From positions 1-54,925 of the forward strand of contig JAISVT010000063.1 in NCBI GenBank assembly GCA_031271405.1: a stretch of 54,925 nucleotides of DNA, in the 5' to 3' direction. Shown here piece by piece: positions 17,901 through 26,095 of this stretch. The stretch's first letter is position 1. The number at the start of each line of letters is the position of its first letter. Made by a program: the position numbers and the translations under genes. Below the pieces are notes generated by a model. It did not search any database. It was not told the origin of the DNA and saw nothing but the letters and a program-made list of their open reading frames with translations. This DNA is from Candidatus Endomicrobium macrotermitis. GTDB lineage: Bacteria; Elusimicrobiota; Endomicrobiia; Endomicrobiales; Endomicrobiaceae.

Positions 17901-19845
17901 GGCTATCAATTTGGAGTGGTTTCATTATGATTACGCGCTGCCGGCAATTTTCCGCAGTTTTATTTTCAATCATACGTTTTTATGGGGCGGAATTCTTACG
18001 GTGATCACAGCCGTTGCTTCAATAGCTACGGCGTTTAAATATAATTTTGAAGCGCACGTTTTGCACAATGTTAAAAACAGCTTTGCAAAACTCGATATTG
18101 TAAGCAGTTTGCTTGCCGGCAGAAGCGGCACTCCTGCCGTTACCGCAAACGTAACTTTAATAACGACGCAGGATTTTCAAAAAAATGCCGCTGTTAAGCA
18201 AAAATTCGGGACAACTGCCGTAATAGGCGAGTCCGGTTTGAATATTTCCGTTTATGTGCGCGATACTAACAACATTTACGAACAAAAACCGACAGGACTG
18301 AAAACACAGAAGGGAGACAGAATAGCTTACCGTTACACTAAAGACGGCGGACTGGAGTTTTCGCCGTCGCTCGCAAGCGGAGCTACCGTACGCGAAATCT
18401 CGCGGGCTTTGCAGGAAAATCCGGATATGCTTATAGAACATATCAAAATTGCTCTTAAGGAGCAGGGTTTGCCTGCCCCGGAAAACCTAGAACTTAATAT
18501 TGTTGAAATACAGTCCGATAAACGCGATGCCCGTCCCGCAAAGGGGTTCGGACTGACGGACGGACGTTACGATACCGTTCTTGCCGAATATGAATCCGAC
18601 CAAAACGCGCCGTATTTTGAGTATAATCCGTACGGAAATCCGAAATTTAATTTGGGCGATACCGATTTAGGTAATTTTGATTTGACTGAAATCGACGATT
18701 ACAGAACCATAAAAGAAGCGCAGGGCTGGATGTTTGCGCAGAGGTATCTTGTGTTTTTGGATAAAATAAACAATGCCGCGGAATTTGAAGCGTATTTGAG
18801 AAACAATGTTATAGGAAAAGCGACAAACGGAAACATTATAATAAACGCTGAACTTGCGGCGGAGTTATTTTCTGCAAATAAGCTTGGCGCGGTGCTTTCC
18901 ATGTTAAGAAATGACGGCATAAGCGTTATGACAGAGGACGGAGCGGCGGAAAATATAACAAGTTTGTTTGACGGCATTTTTTACCGCGAAGAAGGAATTA
19001 TCAGAAGCGCTTTGGATTCTTCTTATGAAAAGCAAAAGGCCGTAAAACTCGATAACGGTGAGACATTTGAGCAGGATATAGAAAAAGCAAAAGGCAATGT
19101 TGTCATTTACGAAAGCGCTTACGAGCAGGCTTATAAAAATAGCCGCGACGGGTTTATGAAATATGCGGCCTCTTTATGGACTACGGCTGCAGGAATAATC
19201 AGGATTTCTTTAGGCGAACCCATAACGCCGGAAACTTCCGCCGAAACGGCAAGGAATTTCAACATAGAGAAAGTATTGAAAGCGTTTCCCGGAATTACGG
19301 TTGACGAAGTTAAAGAATTAAGCGTGGATTTTTATTCGGGAGAACGGCTGTATTCCGTGCTTAGAAATTCCAGATTCGGCGTAAATAATATGGCCGGCAG
19401 ATATTTGCAGGAAATAGAAAGAAGCCTTGATGAGCCGCAGCAGCGCATAGAAGCAATGAAAGGTTTTGCCGAAGGAATGTTCGAAAAACTTCTTGTCGCC
19501 GCCGAGCTAAATAAAAACGGCAAAACAAAAGGGTTTAACAATAAAAAAATCGAAAGATTTTTCGGCGAAACTCTTGCATACAGGTACGGACTTAAGCGTT
19601 ATTCCCCTGACGCGAATATAGATATTGACGAAATAATGAGAGATCTGAATTCGGCTAAACAGGGCGATTATTATGAGAAAATGCTTCAGATTGCCTCCAA
19701 AAAAGCAAACGCGTATCCTTTAGTGGCGGAAGCCATGTCCGAAATGATAATTCTTTACGGATATACGCCCGATATAGATTCGCAAGATATGACTCCTTCA
19801 TTGTCAGACTCAAGAATTTATTCTAAAATACTGTCAGCGGCATAA
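11944..19845 (+). CDS. Giant mosaic exported protein (2633 residues) with glycosidase domains and internal lipoboxes
   Basis: Signal peptide at residues 1-26 (FTLCGQAFAA). Residues about 40-490 resemble the TraB/ChaN-like domain seen at the start of giant Omnitrophota/Elusimicrobia proteins: QDLHSH (His73, His75), YLEGGSG (Glu101), VTGGYHSRG (His471). Residues 733-749 form a complete lipoprotein signal ending LAAC (Cys749). Residues 780-1076 are a clan-A glycosidase-like barrel with Glu904 (GNE) and Glu994 (GETG), homologous to the 10328 gene. Residues 1107-1124 form a second lipoprotein signal ending SSAAC (Cys1124). Residues about 1173-1583 look like an (alpha/alpha)6-barrel glycosidase-like domain. 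Residues about 1606-1736 are a beta-sandwich. Transmembrane helices lie near 1962-1985 and 2010-2031. The last 600 residues are unknown. Ribosome site AAGGGGA. The domain calls are by eye. Confidence 0.8.
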   Translation: MNLKKAISIFTAASFIFTLCGQAFAASPQSASDVGVEKVNIERIVLFSDKFGTVTQVQNYGSPQVIVNIQDLHSHPQVQKNIAAIIEKLDSKYSIKEVYLEGGSGKINVSWLKNLYDINKGLIEQMLENGTLSGTEYFSVLNGKDNIFGLENKEIHRKNIERLGNIYENEAKYAQKLGKIENEISYLFNKFTGSDNKKFAALTAKYRSGKIDTAKYYAHMLSAAEEINSNPAGYGNVFTINAADFSEIRKIDAIEKLSKKLNIKKVNAELSAYLSQLKEKTDFSEYKTILENTDRFQDIGMAAKYISAYGVDGKKMPQLEAFVYLNELNTNVNPVDLYEQEQSLREKITSAFSVNKQESEISFLKDFYHYFENYFTNSLTAADQEYFSEKFNVFARIYGKYAAVDHIKEMEKEISFFDSYYSANNKRNEIFIKNIEKNSKLVSGKENSSKSASETLDKASEVIVVVTGGYHSRGINEILDGKKISRVTITPRVSGGIENALVNYRQIIVEQSRFFKEALAFAIASQMPALGQFTIIMRTANELLKKAEFSEENINILRQELEKITGEKIETAGIGTDNILMKFSSGYEMSVYNYNDAMQINPMPASADLSLRASDFIETFAGKAFNLSSLANILNEDTYEFWKKIFYAATFNGKISYSDGFYPAVENLMSARGYDKYSEIDGFPVEQLARTPEAFQMAVIRKQIEADADPAVKAAQKRSSEGFEKFKKIATKTIMGVLLGVSLLSLAACGDTSKVEEPVVPVYTIETRQEQEPSDVLSIQKAEIVDRKLVVTNQNGQRVQYIGKGIAWGPDIQGETFYDNYVQDISLMQSLGVNCVRTYRPVGEFNGINMDVDKTKEMLDAFQRAGIQLVIGFSERDMRNTVMKQYLAEFGNHPAILMYMFGNEQNMYYDLFEYPDEMEWHKIVREALPVARERTDRPIGVVLGDYYNLKDEAKWYEAMGLDVILLNAYRDGSTVEIENEVLEVTERVLVGIGETGLGSVGPKEEDWSQKQAEIIGEVIDEIQSSSKFGFVFMLRDDPYKRGAWDAGKESSFGVISNNPVERKPAAGVVEEKYSEIPDSIPLDNSGLSVSLPKSPTSSPSLSAIARNIIVSIMTFFIMLSSAACSSEAAVSEQSVLPDEKSSYSRQETVPYADPFTGVLEEKASSPVVRLQSAVGTIDTYIKSSRGNKGILKYVDTDNLIDAYSWVATPLPSLASSSWGIFNYAVNAGASVNPFDISRPKTLPSGIDNAYIRGVADEFLRGNPLPSSFYGDTSIITDPAQKLIAEEGVIIYDMAVLMKALLLFPEENKDLIERMFNALEQHKDSNTSNADFVYGAGDENHSVIPIGQGFYWKTLNIKGGVVKDQYQPITGENAWLANAYVSAAQAYKGSELGNRMYRRSAELAKAVLALQAENGGIRMAPDDVKSHYSYMGTDFYQTLSFENNVSAYSFLKNLHDSTDDKELKGKLADALVKLENFLFSMYDGQAGYFLSGVNLTDNTVNRKFATDCQTWIISVFGAERFNEIMKERFGIDNASVELLLRTLELSGVEENGQYIGLDFTERAEYVSFEWTLGWMLAVKEAVAYSPAPAAAAEAETSPQLQEQVAENSWSIKVNRNTTYSGSNWKTAVFIKAADNLESGRSVAGGDSVRIYFDNTSPFNKNNDLRLLVRIVFEGGKTVYLSNRDDVIASKAGTLKMDIKDGYFEFIIPEGEGGIISEFVVDCGETSSQYTEERQLNPDNSGDPRFNGLEVTASAAAAQDSTLELPSTSAYLDKRGIKSEKARAEIAAKRERLLTILMSKERFVMMHYTRKERALIGEYLDATRVVSDENKEIITELLRNIEISEDAAGSIKAFNMAVSKMEDVSDRDKSVIFDIAVDTAKRGYLNSQSGYFLESFYGRKVAGEMRDADIPPYLHELINEFKRQSKRPGIIKAGSNEEVLNILTGTYETRMQGITNIKAQTRKGFIIGIIGGIIGTAVLFLLAAVTDRAINLEWFHYDYALPAIFRSFIFNHTFLWGGILTVITAVASIATAFKYNFEAHVLHNVKNSFAKLDIVSSLLAGRSGTPAVTANVTLITTQDFQKNAAVKQKFGTTAVIGESGLNISVYVRDTNNIYEQKPTGLKTQKGDRIAYRYTKDGGLEFSPSLASGATVREISRALQENPDMLIEHIKIALKEQGLPAPENLELNIVEIQSDKRDARPAKGFGLTDGRYDTVLAEYESDQNAPYFEYNPYGNPKFNLGDTDLGNFDLTEIDDYRTIKEAQGWMFAQRYLVFLDKINNAAEFEAYLRNNVIGKATNGNIIINAELAAELFSANKLGAVLSMLRNDGISVMTEDGAAENITSLFDGIFYREEGIIRSALDSSYEKQKAVKLDNGETFEQDIEKAKGNVVIYESAYEQAYKNSRDGFMKYAASLWTTAAGIIRISLGEPITPETSAETARNFNIEKVLKAFPGITVDEVKELSVDFYSGERLYSVLRNSRFGVNNMAGRYLQEIERSLDEPQQRIEAMKGFAEGMFEKLLVAAELNKNGKTKGFNNKKIERFFGETLAYRYGLKRYSPDANIDIDEIMRDLNSAKQGDYYEKMLQIASKKANAYPLVAEAMSEMIILYGYTPDIDSQDMTPSLSDSRIYSKILSAA

Positions 19846-19903
19846 AATTTGCCGAAGTCTTTTAATGAATGCGCCTGGCGCCGGAATAAATGAAGTAAAA
19901 ACC

Positions 19904-21190
19904 ATGAAACTTGAAATCAACGAAGAATTTAGGCAGGCTTACGATTTAATATCGAAAACGAACGATTGCGTTTTTGTCACCGGCAACGCCGGCACGGGCA
20001 AGACCGCGTTTTTGAAATATTACGTTTCGCGCGCGCAAAAAAAGACCGTGGTTCTTGCGCCTACCGGCGTTGCCGCGCTTAATGCCGGCGGCGAAACCGT
20101 CCACTCCTTTTTCAATTTTAAGCCGGATGTTACGCTTTCAAAAATAAAAAAGAAAAAACTCGGAGACAATTCGATATACAAAAAAGTCGAAACGGTAATT
20201 ATAGACGAAGCTTCCATGCTGCGCTGCGATCTGCTTGACTGCATAGACAAATTTTTAAGAATGAACAGAGACACCCACGCCGAACCTTTCGGCGGCGTCC
20301 AGATGGTTTTTATAGGCGACTTGTTTCAGCTCCCGCCGGTGGTAAAAAAAGACGAAACCCGCATTTTTAATTCGGTTTACAAATCCCCGTATTTTTTGAG
20401 CGCCCATTCTTTGGACGCCTGCATGCTTCATACCGTGGAACTTAAAAAAATATACCGCCAGACCGAAAGATATTTCGTGTCTTTGTTAAACAGCGTCCGA
20501 AACGGCAATGCGGGCGATGCCGAGCTTGCCATTCTGAATCAAAAAGCCGCTGCGCCGGCAGAAAAACGGGATTTGAAAAACAGGCAAAGCCTGCCCGTGT
20601 ATCTTACGACCACAAACAAAAAAGCCGCAGGGATAAATTATCAGTATCTTGAAAAATTAGAAAGCGATAAAGCCGCTTTTGTCGCCGAAACCGAAAACAT
20701 AGACGAAAATTTGAACGTTTTGCCCGCGGAATACGAGCTTGTGCTGAAAAAAGGCGCGCAGGTAATGATGGTAAACAACGACGCCAAAGGCCGGTGGGTA
20801 AACGGCAGCATAGGCGTCGTGGAAGACGTCCGCCGCGGGCTTAATTCGGACAAAGTTTTTATATGCGTGCGCTTTCCCGACGGCAGGGTAGAACAGGTAG
20901 AGCCTTACAAGTGGGAACTTTTCAAATATAAATGGAACGACGAACTTAAACAAATAGAAACCGAAAGCGCGGGTTTTTTCAAACAGTATCCCTTAAAATT
21001 GTCGTGGGCGGTCACGATACACAAAAGCCAGGGCAAAACTTTCGACAATGTCATTATAGATATGGAATACGGCGCTTTCGCGCCGGGACAATTGTACGTG
21101 GCTTTAAGCCGCTGCACCACTTTCGACGGAATATCCCTCTCTCGTCCCCTGACAAAAAGAGATATACTTTCCGCAAAGTTTAACTTTTGA
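19904..21190 (+). CDS. Pif1/RecD2-like superfamily 1 helicase
   Basis: A 428-residue ATP-dependent DNA helicase-like protein. Walker A is VTGNAGTGKTAFL, and Walker B is VIIDEASMLRCDLLD. A sensor motif FIGDLFQLPPVV follows, then motif V/VI at the C-terminus (WAVTIHKSQGKTFDNVIID and YVALSRCTTFDGISL). This is the Pif1 layout, with UvrD_C_2-type end and no long N-terminal extension. An alternative ATG at 19865 would add 13 residues that do not resemble the family, and neither start has a strong ribosome site. Role in replication or repair is inferred from family. Confidence 0.88.
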   Translation: MKLEINEEFRQAYDLISKTNDCVFVTGNAGTGKTAFLKYYVSRAQKKTVVLAPTGVAALNAGGETVHSFFNFKPDVTLSKIKKKKLGDNSIYKKVETVIIDEASMLRCDLLDCIDKFLRMNRDTHAEPFGGVQMVFIGDLFQLPPVVKKDETRIFNSVYKSPYFLSAHSLDACMLHTVELKKIYRQTERYFVSLLNSVRNGNAGDAELAILNQKAAAPAEKRDLKNRQSLPVYLTTTNKKAAGINYQYLEKLESDKAAFVAETENIDENLNVLPAEYELVLKKGAQVMMVNNDAKGRWVNGSIGVVEDVRRGLNSDKVFICVRFPDGRVEQVEPYKWELFKYKWNDELKQIETESAGFFKQYPLKLSWAVTIHKSQGKTFDNVIIDMEYGAFAPGQLYVALSRCTTFDGISLSRPLTKRDILSAKFNF

Positions 21191-21397
21191 GGAGGCAAGG
21201 CCTCTTTGCCCGTTATCCGGGAAAACTTTAGTCCGGGATTTGCCGTTGAGTCATTGCTGCCGTGTCGTCTCCGAGCGGCTTAATAGGGGAAAAGCAATGC
21301 CGTTTGTCGTTATCATAAGTTTCTCGCAGGATCGGTATATTTATAGTTTCTGCGGCGGCAAAGCCGCGCAGAATGACAATTCGGCTTGAGAGTCAAA
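21191..21397. repeat. Intergenic repeat region before bioD
   Basis: Bases about 21320-21383 contain a GC-rich stem (TCTGCGGCGGCAAAGCCGCGCAGA) ending in ATGACAATTC. This is the same style as the TCATTCTGC...GCAGAATGAC repeats at 38682 and 45143. No gene or convincing promoter is seen. Confidence 0.45.
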
Positions 21398-22063
21398 ATG
21401 AAAAAAGGAATTTTTATTACCGCTACGGATACGGAAGCGGGGAAAACTTATGTCAGCTGCAAAATCGCGGAGGCTTTAAAATCCGCCGGTATAAAATGCG
21501 GCGCGTTTAAGCCCGTTTCTACGGGAGACAGAAGCGACGCCGCAAAATTAATCGAATCCGCCGGCATAAACGAAAAGCCGGAAACGGTTACGCCGGTATT
21601 TTTTAAAAACCCGATGTCTCCTTACGGCGCGTCCCTGCTTGAGGGCAAAGCCCTTGACTTAAAAAAAATCGACAAAAGCTATAAATATTTTACGAAAAAG
21701 TACGAATTTACAATCGTCGAAGGCGTCGGCGGGCTGCTGGTACCCTTAAAAAAAGATTTTTTTGTAAACGATTTGATAAGAAGGCTTCGCATCCCCGTAC
21801 TTATTGTTGCAAGGTTCGGTTTAGGGACTATCAACCATACTCTTTTGACCGTAGATAAATTAAGAAGAGATAAGTCCGAAATAGCGGGAATAATATTGAG
21901 CGGTAAAAGAAACGTCAGGGATATTTCCGCCAAAAGCAATGCGGATATTATAAGAAAAACAACGAAGTTGCCCGTGCTGGAGCTTGGGTTTAACGGAAAG
22001 TTGAAAGTGACGGGTTCTGCCGTTTTGCGCTCTGATGCAAAACCGGACGGTATTTGTCTATAA
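21398..22063 (+). CDS. bioD: Dethiobiotin synthetase
   Basis: A 221-residue ATP-dependent carboxylase-like ligase that closes the ureido ring of biotin from 7,8-diaminopelargonate and CO2. The P-loop is TATDTEAGKTYVS near the N-terminus. FKPVSTGDRSDA is the substrate-binding stretch, and EGVGGLLVPL is the second conserved loop. The start ATG is at 21398; a TTG at 21386 would add four residues from the flanking repeat. bioA follows about 100 bases later. bioF and bioB are far away, in the polyene-like cluster, on the other strand. Confidence 0.93.
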   Translation: MKKGIFITATDTEAGKTYVSCKIAEALKSAGIKCGAFKPVSTGDRSDAAKLIESAGINEKPETVTPVFFKNPMSPYGASLLEGKALDLKKIDKSYKYFTKKYEFTIVEGVGGLLVPLKKDFFVNDLIRRLRIPVLIVARFGLGTINHTLLTVDKLRRDKSEIAGIILSGKRNVRDISAKSNADIIRKTTKLPVLELGFNGKLKVTGSAVLRSDAKPDGICL

Positions 22064-22166
22064 ATACTGCGTTGACAAAAGAATGACTGCCCGTGCAAAG
22101 TCCGGCCGATTGCGCGTCAAGTCCGCAATGACGCTGTACCATACTAAAGAGAACTTAGGAAATAAA

Positions 22167-23570
22167 ATGCATCTGAAATCAAAAAAGCAGCTGATAAAAA
22201 AAGACAAACAAAATATCTGGCATCCGTTTACTCAAATGGCGGACTGGCTCAATAACGATCCGTCCGAGCCGCTGGTCATCGATAAAGCCGAAGGCTCGTA
22301 TTTGTACGATGTTGACGGCAAAAAATATCTGGACGGCGTATCGTCTTTGTGGGTCACTCTTTTGGGTCACAGAAATCCTGAAATAGACAAAGCAATAAAA
22401 AAACAAATAGATAAAGTCGCACATACCACTTTTTTGGGGCTTACGCATAAACCGGCAATAGATTTGTCCGAAAAACTGTTAAAAATCCTGCCTGAAAACT
22501 TAACGAAAATTTTCTATTCGGATAACGGTTCCACCGCAGTTGAAGTTGCGCTGAAAATGGCGTATCAGTATTGGCAGTTTAAAGGTCAGAACCGAAGTTT
22601 CTTTTTGTCGCTGAAAAACGCCTATCACGGCGACACCATAGGCGCGGTATCCGTAGGCGGCACGGATTTGTTTCACGCAAAATTCAAGCCGCTCCTTTTT
22701 AAAAATTATTTCGCGCAGTCTCCTTACTGCTACCGCTGCCCTCACAGGAAGGGCAATGTCCCTTTTCCCGTAAAGGCGGACACGTTTAAAAAACATAGTG
22801 AAGTTATGGCTTGCAAAGGCCGGTGCATCAAAGAGGCCGAAGACATCTTGGCTAAACATCATAAAAATATAGCAGCCGCGGTAATAGAGCCGGTAAATCA
22901 GGCTGCCGCGGGAATGATTGTTATGCCTAAAGGTTACGTTAAAGAATACGCCGCCCTTTGCAAAAAGTACGGAGTGCTTTTGATTTGCGATGAAGTCGCT
23001 ACGGGCTTCGGCAGGACCGGCAAGATGTTTGCCGTAGAACACGACAACGTAAAACCCGATTTTATATGCCTTTCAAAAGGAATAACGGGCGGCTACCTTC
23101 CTTTGGCGGTTACCGCGGCGACAGATAAAATATACGATTCTTTTCTGGGAAAATACGAAGAATTTAAAACTTTTTTTCACGGGCACTCTTATACCGCAAA
23201 CCCTCTTGCCTGCGCCGCGGCAAACGCAACTCTCGATATATTAAAAAATGACAAAGTCATTCAAAAGCTGCAGCCAAAAATCGCTCATTTTCAAAAGGAG
23301 CTTTGCTCCCTTTCCGGACATCCGAAAATAGGAAACATAAGGCACAGCGGCGTTATGGCGGGCATAGAAATAGTAAAAGACAAAAAAACCGGCAAAGCTT
23401 TCGAGTATAAACTTAAAACCGGCGCAAAAATATGTACGGAGATGCGCAAAGACGGCATAATAATCCGCAACCTCGGCGACACGCTGGTAATTTTTCTGCA
23501 TCTTACGATGACAAACAAAGAAATATCCAAAATAACCGGATCGATAAAGAAACATCTGGACAATTTATAA
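22167..23570 (+). CDS. bioA: Adenosylmethionine-8-amino-7-oxononanoate aminotransferase
   Basis: A 467-residue PLP-dependent aminotransferase (class III) that makes 7,8-diaminopelargonate. The start is chosen at 22167 (MHLKSKKQL) because the family begins just before IWHPFTQM, and AGGA lies upstream; the open frame extends 44 codons further without resemblance. SDNGSTAVEVALKMA binds the PLP phosphate. ICDEVATGFGRTGKMFA contains the PLP-nitrogen Asp. The Schiff-base lysine is in CLSKGITGGYLPL. A Cys-rich stretch CYRCPHRKGN occurs in the middle. Together with bioD it forms a two-gene biotin operon. Confidence 0.95.
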   Translation: MHLKSKKQLIKKDKQNIWHPFTQMADWLNNDPSEPLVIDKAEGSYLYDVDGKKYLDGVSSLWVTLLGHRNPEIDKAIKKQIDKVAHTTFLGLTHKPAIDLSEKLLKILPENLTKIFYSDNGSTAVEVALKMAYQYWQFKGQNRSFFLSLKNAYHGDTIGAVSVGGTDLFHAKFKPLLFKNYFAQSPYCYRCPHRKGNVPFPVKADTFKKHSEVMACKGRCIKEAEDILAKHHKNIAAAVIEPVNQAAAGMIVMPKGYVKEYAALCKKYGVLLICDEVATGFGRTGKMFAVEHDNVKPDFICLSKGITGGYLPLAVTAATDKIYDSFLGKYEEFKTFFHGHSYTANPLACAAANATLDILKNDKVIQKLQPKIAHFQKELCSLSGHPKIGNIRHSGVMAGIEIVKDKKTGKAFEYKLKTGAKICTEMRKDGIIIRNLGDTLVIFLHLTMTNKEISKITGSIKKHLDNL

Positions 23571-23587
23571 TCTTCCGCAATTATCCT

Positions 23588-23614
23588 TTTACAGGCATTG
23601 CCAATGCGTATAAT
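23588..23614 (+). promoter_or_regulatory. Possible promoter for the efflux operon
   Basis: TTTACA (23588-23593), 15-base spacer, TATAAT (23609-23614), with a second TATAAT at 23617-23622. The spacer is short, so the exact -35 is uncertain. Confidence 0.35.
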
Positions 23615-23707
23615 GCTATAATTCGGTAATATTATTATGCGTTTTCAAAAAAGTAATGCCTTATGCCCGTCAGCAATAAAATTTGAAGGCAAGCCGTTAT
23701 ATAAACT

Positions 23708-24964
23708 ATGAAAAAAACACTTTTTACTTTATCGTTACTGTTCATTACGAGTTTGGCTTGCGCCGAAAAAATCAGCTGGGACGCGGTTGTCCGCCGGACA
23801 GTTGATACAAACCCGCTTATACAATCCGCAAAACTCAGGCTTGAAAACGCGAAACAATCGTATAACCGTTCTTTAAGCGGCTATATGCCGATAGTGTCTT
23901 TAAGGGGCAATGCCTCGCAGGGCTCAACGGACGATGATTTTGCAAGAAATTATTCCTACGGATTAAACGCAAGCCTTTCTCTTTTTTCCGGATTCAATAC
24001 TTATAACGACGTTAAACAAAGATCCGCCGAAGTCAAAACCGCGCAAGCGGCATATGACAGGATCGTTTCCGACGCGGCGTACGAAGCTGCAACGCAGTAC
24101 ATAAATCTTATGTGGGCTTACGAGACCGTAGAACTTTCCGAAAAGATCCTCGAAAGGCGCAAAGAAAATAAGGATATGATAAATCTTAAATACAATTCCG
24201 GCAATGTTGACGCCGGCTCTTTGAGAAGGGTCGAAGCCGACGTGGAACTTACGTCTTACGATTTAAGAAAAGCGCAAAGATACATTGAAACCGCGTCATC
24301 TGCCCTGTTAAAAGCCATAGGCAGAAAAGACGGCGGCGAAATTCTTGAAACGGACGAAAGGCTGAATCTTAGCGAAAGAGAAGTCGCGAAACCGTATTTT
24401 GCCGATATTATTTCAAAAACCCCCGAATATTTGACAGCCCAATATAATATAGAAATATCAAAAGCCCAGTCCGCCAAAGCGAAAAGCGCATGGTATCCGG
24501 ATATCAGCCTGTCGGGAAATTTGTCAAGAAGCGGCCGCGAGTGGGCGCCTGATATAGACGGCTGGGACGCGGGGCTTTCGGTGTCGTATCCTTTATTTAG
24601 CGGCGGAACAACAATCGCCGATACGAAAATCGCGTCAAACCAGCTGAAAATATCCGAAGAAAATTTTAAAAACCAGGTAAACCTTTTGGAAGCGTCGGCG
24701 GTATCGTATTTCAATAATTTGACCGATGCCGTAGAAAGCATATCCGTAAGGGAATATTATTTGTCGGCTGCCCGGCTTCAGGCCGAAATTTCGGCGAGAA
24801 AATATGTCAACGGTCTTTCGACATATCAGGAATGGTACCTTATAGAAAACGATTATATAAACGCGCAGAAAACGTTTTTGGACGTAAAAAGATCGGCGGC
24901 TCTCGAAAAGTCCCGCTGGCGCAATTTTACGGGCGAAGGGTTTGCGGAGACAATCGGTAATTAG
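23708..24964 (+). CDS. TolC-like outer-membrane efflux protein
   Basis: A 418-residue outer-membrane channel subunit with a signal peptide (TLFTLSLLFITSLACA). The two OEP repeats are visible: NPLIQSAKLRLENAKQSYNRSLSGYMP with SLFSGFNTYNDVKQR in the first, and SAKAKSAWYPDISLSGNLS with SYPLFSGGTTIADTK in the second. These alpha-helical hairpins form the periplasmic tunnel. It is first in an operon with a MacA-like adaptor and a MacB-like ABC transporter. No clear ribosome binding site. The type of exported compound is unknown. Confidence 0.92.
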   Translation: MKKTLFTLSLLFITSLACAEKISWDAVVRRTVDTNPLIQSAKLRLENAKQSYNRSLSGYMPIVSLRGNASQGSTDDDFARNYSYGLNASLSLFSGFNTYNDVKQRSAEVKTAQAAYDRIVSDAAYEAATQYINLMWAYETVELSEKILERRKENKDMINLKYNSGNVDAGSLRRVEADVELTSYDLRKAQRYIETASSALLKAIGRKDGGEILETDERLNLSEREVAKPYFADIISKTPEYLTAQYNIEISKAQSAKAKSAWYPDISLSGNLSRSGREWAPDIDGWDAGLSVSYPLFSGGTTIADTKIASNQLKISEENFKNQVNLLEASAVSYFNNLTDAVESISVREYYLSAARLQAEISARKYVNGLSTYQEWYLIENDYINAQKTFLDVKRSAALEKSRWRNFTGEGFAETIGN

Positions 24965-25035
24965 ATGACGGGAAGATAAGAGGACGCGATGTTAAGCAAC
25001 GGCAAAAACATCGAATCTTCCAAACAAGAGGAAAT

Positions 25036-25959
25036 ATGAAAAAACTATTTGTTATTTTCGGCGCATTGATAATAGCCGGCACGGCATGCTTTTTGATTTT
25101 CAAATCTCCGCGGCAGCAGATAGACAAAGAAGCGCAGTTAAAACAAAGAAACTTGAGCGTAGAGTTCAGGGAAACGGGAGCGGTAAGCCCGAGAAACAGG
25201 CTTGAAATCAAACCTCCTTTTGCCGGAAGAATAGAAGAAATACTCGTCAACGAAGGCGATACCGTCAAAAAAGGGCAGGTCATCGTTTGGATGAGTTCAA
25301 GCGAAAGAGCCGCGATGATAGACGCGGCGCGCTCAATGGGCGGCGAAGAATACCAAAGATGGACGGAAATATACAAGCCTACCCCTATAGTGGCGCCTAT
25401 GGACGGTTTTATAATTTTAAGGCAGAACGAACCCGGACAGACCATAACCGCGGCTGACGCCGTGCTTGTTATGGCTGACGATTTGATAATAGAATCGGAC
25501 ATAGACGAAACCGATTTAAGATATATCAAAACCGGCAATAAATTAAAAATGTATTTGGACGCGTATCCCGACGAAACGTTTGAAGGAGTCGTGGAACATA
25601 TAGCTTACGAGTCAACAATCATAAGCAACGTTACGGTGTATATGATAAAAATCCGCCCGTTAAAAAAACCTTCGGTTTTCAGGGCAGGTATGACCGCGAC
25701 AATAACGGTAACGTCCGGTTCAAAAGAAGGGGCGTGGTCAATCCCCAATAATTTTATAACCGACTCCAAGGGCAAAAAAACCGTTTTTGTGAAAAGCGCC
25801 AAAAACAACGGAAAAACCGTTGAAACAAAAGAAGTCGAAACCGGAATAACGGACGGCCGTTTCACGGAAATCGTTTCCGGACTTTCTCCCGAAGAAACGG
25901 CAGTAACGCTTACAGCCAAAGCCAAAGAAAAAGCCAAGTCGTTTATGAGCCGCAGGTAA
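25036..25959 (+). CDS. MacA-like periplasmic adaptor (membrane fusion protein) with short hairpin
   Basis: A 307-residue adaptor anchored by an N-terminal hydrophobic segment (LFVIFGALIIAGTACFLIF). The lipoyl halves are GRIEEILVNEGDTVKKGQVI and VAPMDGFIILRQNEPGQTI. The beta-barrel follows (LIIESDIDETDLRYIKTGN), then the membrane-proximal domain (FRAGMTATITV). Only about 30 residues (SSERAAMIDAARSMGG...) separate the lipoyl halves, so the long helical hairpin typical of MacA is nearly absent. Ribosome site AGAGGAAAT directly before ATG. It couples the MacB-like pump to the TolC-like channel. Confidence 0.85.
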   Translation: MKKLFVIFGALIIAGTACFLIFKSPRQQIDKEAQLKQRNLSVEFRETGAVSPRNRLEIKPPFAGRIEEILVNEGDTVKKGQVIVWMSSSERAAMIDAARSMGGEEYQRWTEIYKPTPIVAPMDGFIILRQNEPGQTITAADAVLVMADDLIIESDIDETDLRYIKTGNKLKMYLDAYPDETFEGVVEHIAYESTIISNVTVYMIKIRPLKKPSVFRAGMTATITVTSGSKEGAWSIPNNFITDSKGKKTVFVKSAKNNGKTVETKEVETGITDGRFTEIVSGLSPEETAVTLTAKAKEKAKSFMSRR

Positions 25960-25969
25960 GGGATCTATA

Positions 25970-26030
25970 CCCCTCGCCCTCTATTCGGGATAAAGCGCCC
26001 TCATAGTCCCTCTCCCGCAAGGGGCGAGGG
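25970..26030. repeat. CCCTCGCCC palindromic repeat, intergenic copy
   Basis: Inverted arms CCCTCGCCC (25971-25979) and GGGCGAGGG (26022-26030), with an internal CCCTCTCCCGCAAGGGG block. This is the same family as the repeat found in frame inside the ketosynthase gene (49950-50062) and, in diverged form, inside the radical SAM gene. Confidence 0.7.
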
Positions 26031-26095
26031 TAACAAAAGAAAAGTCATCGCTTTTCTCCAAGCAAGGCGATGACGGCAAAAAGGAAGCCTGCTTT

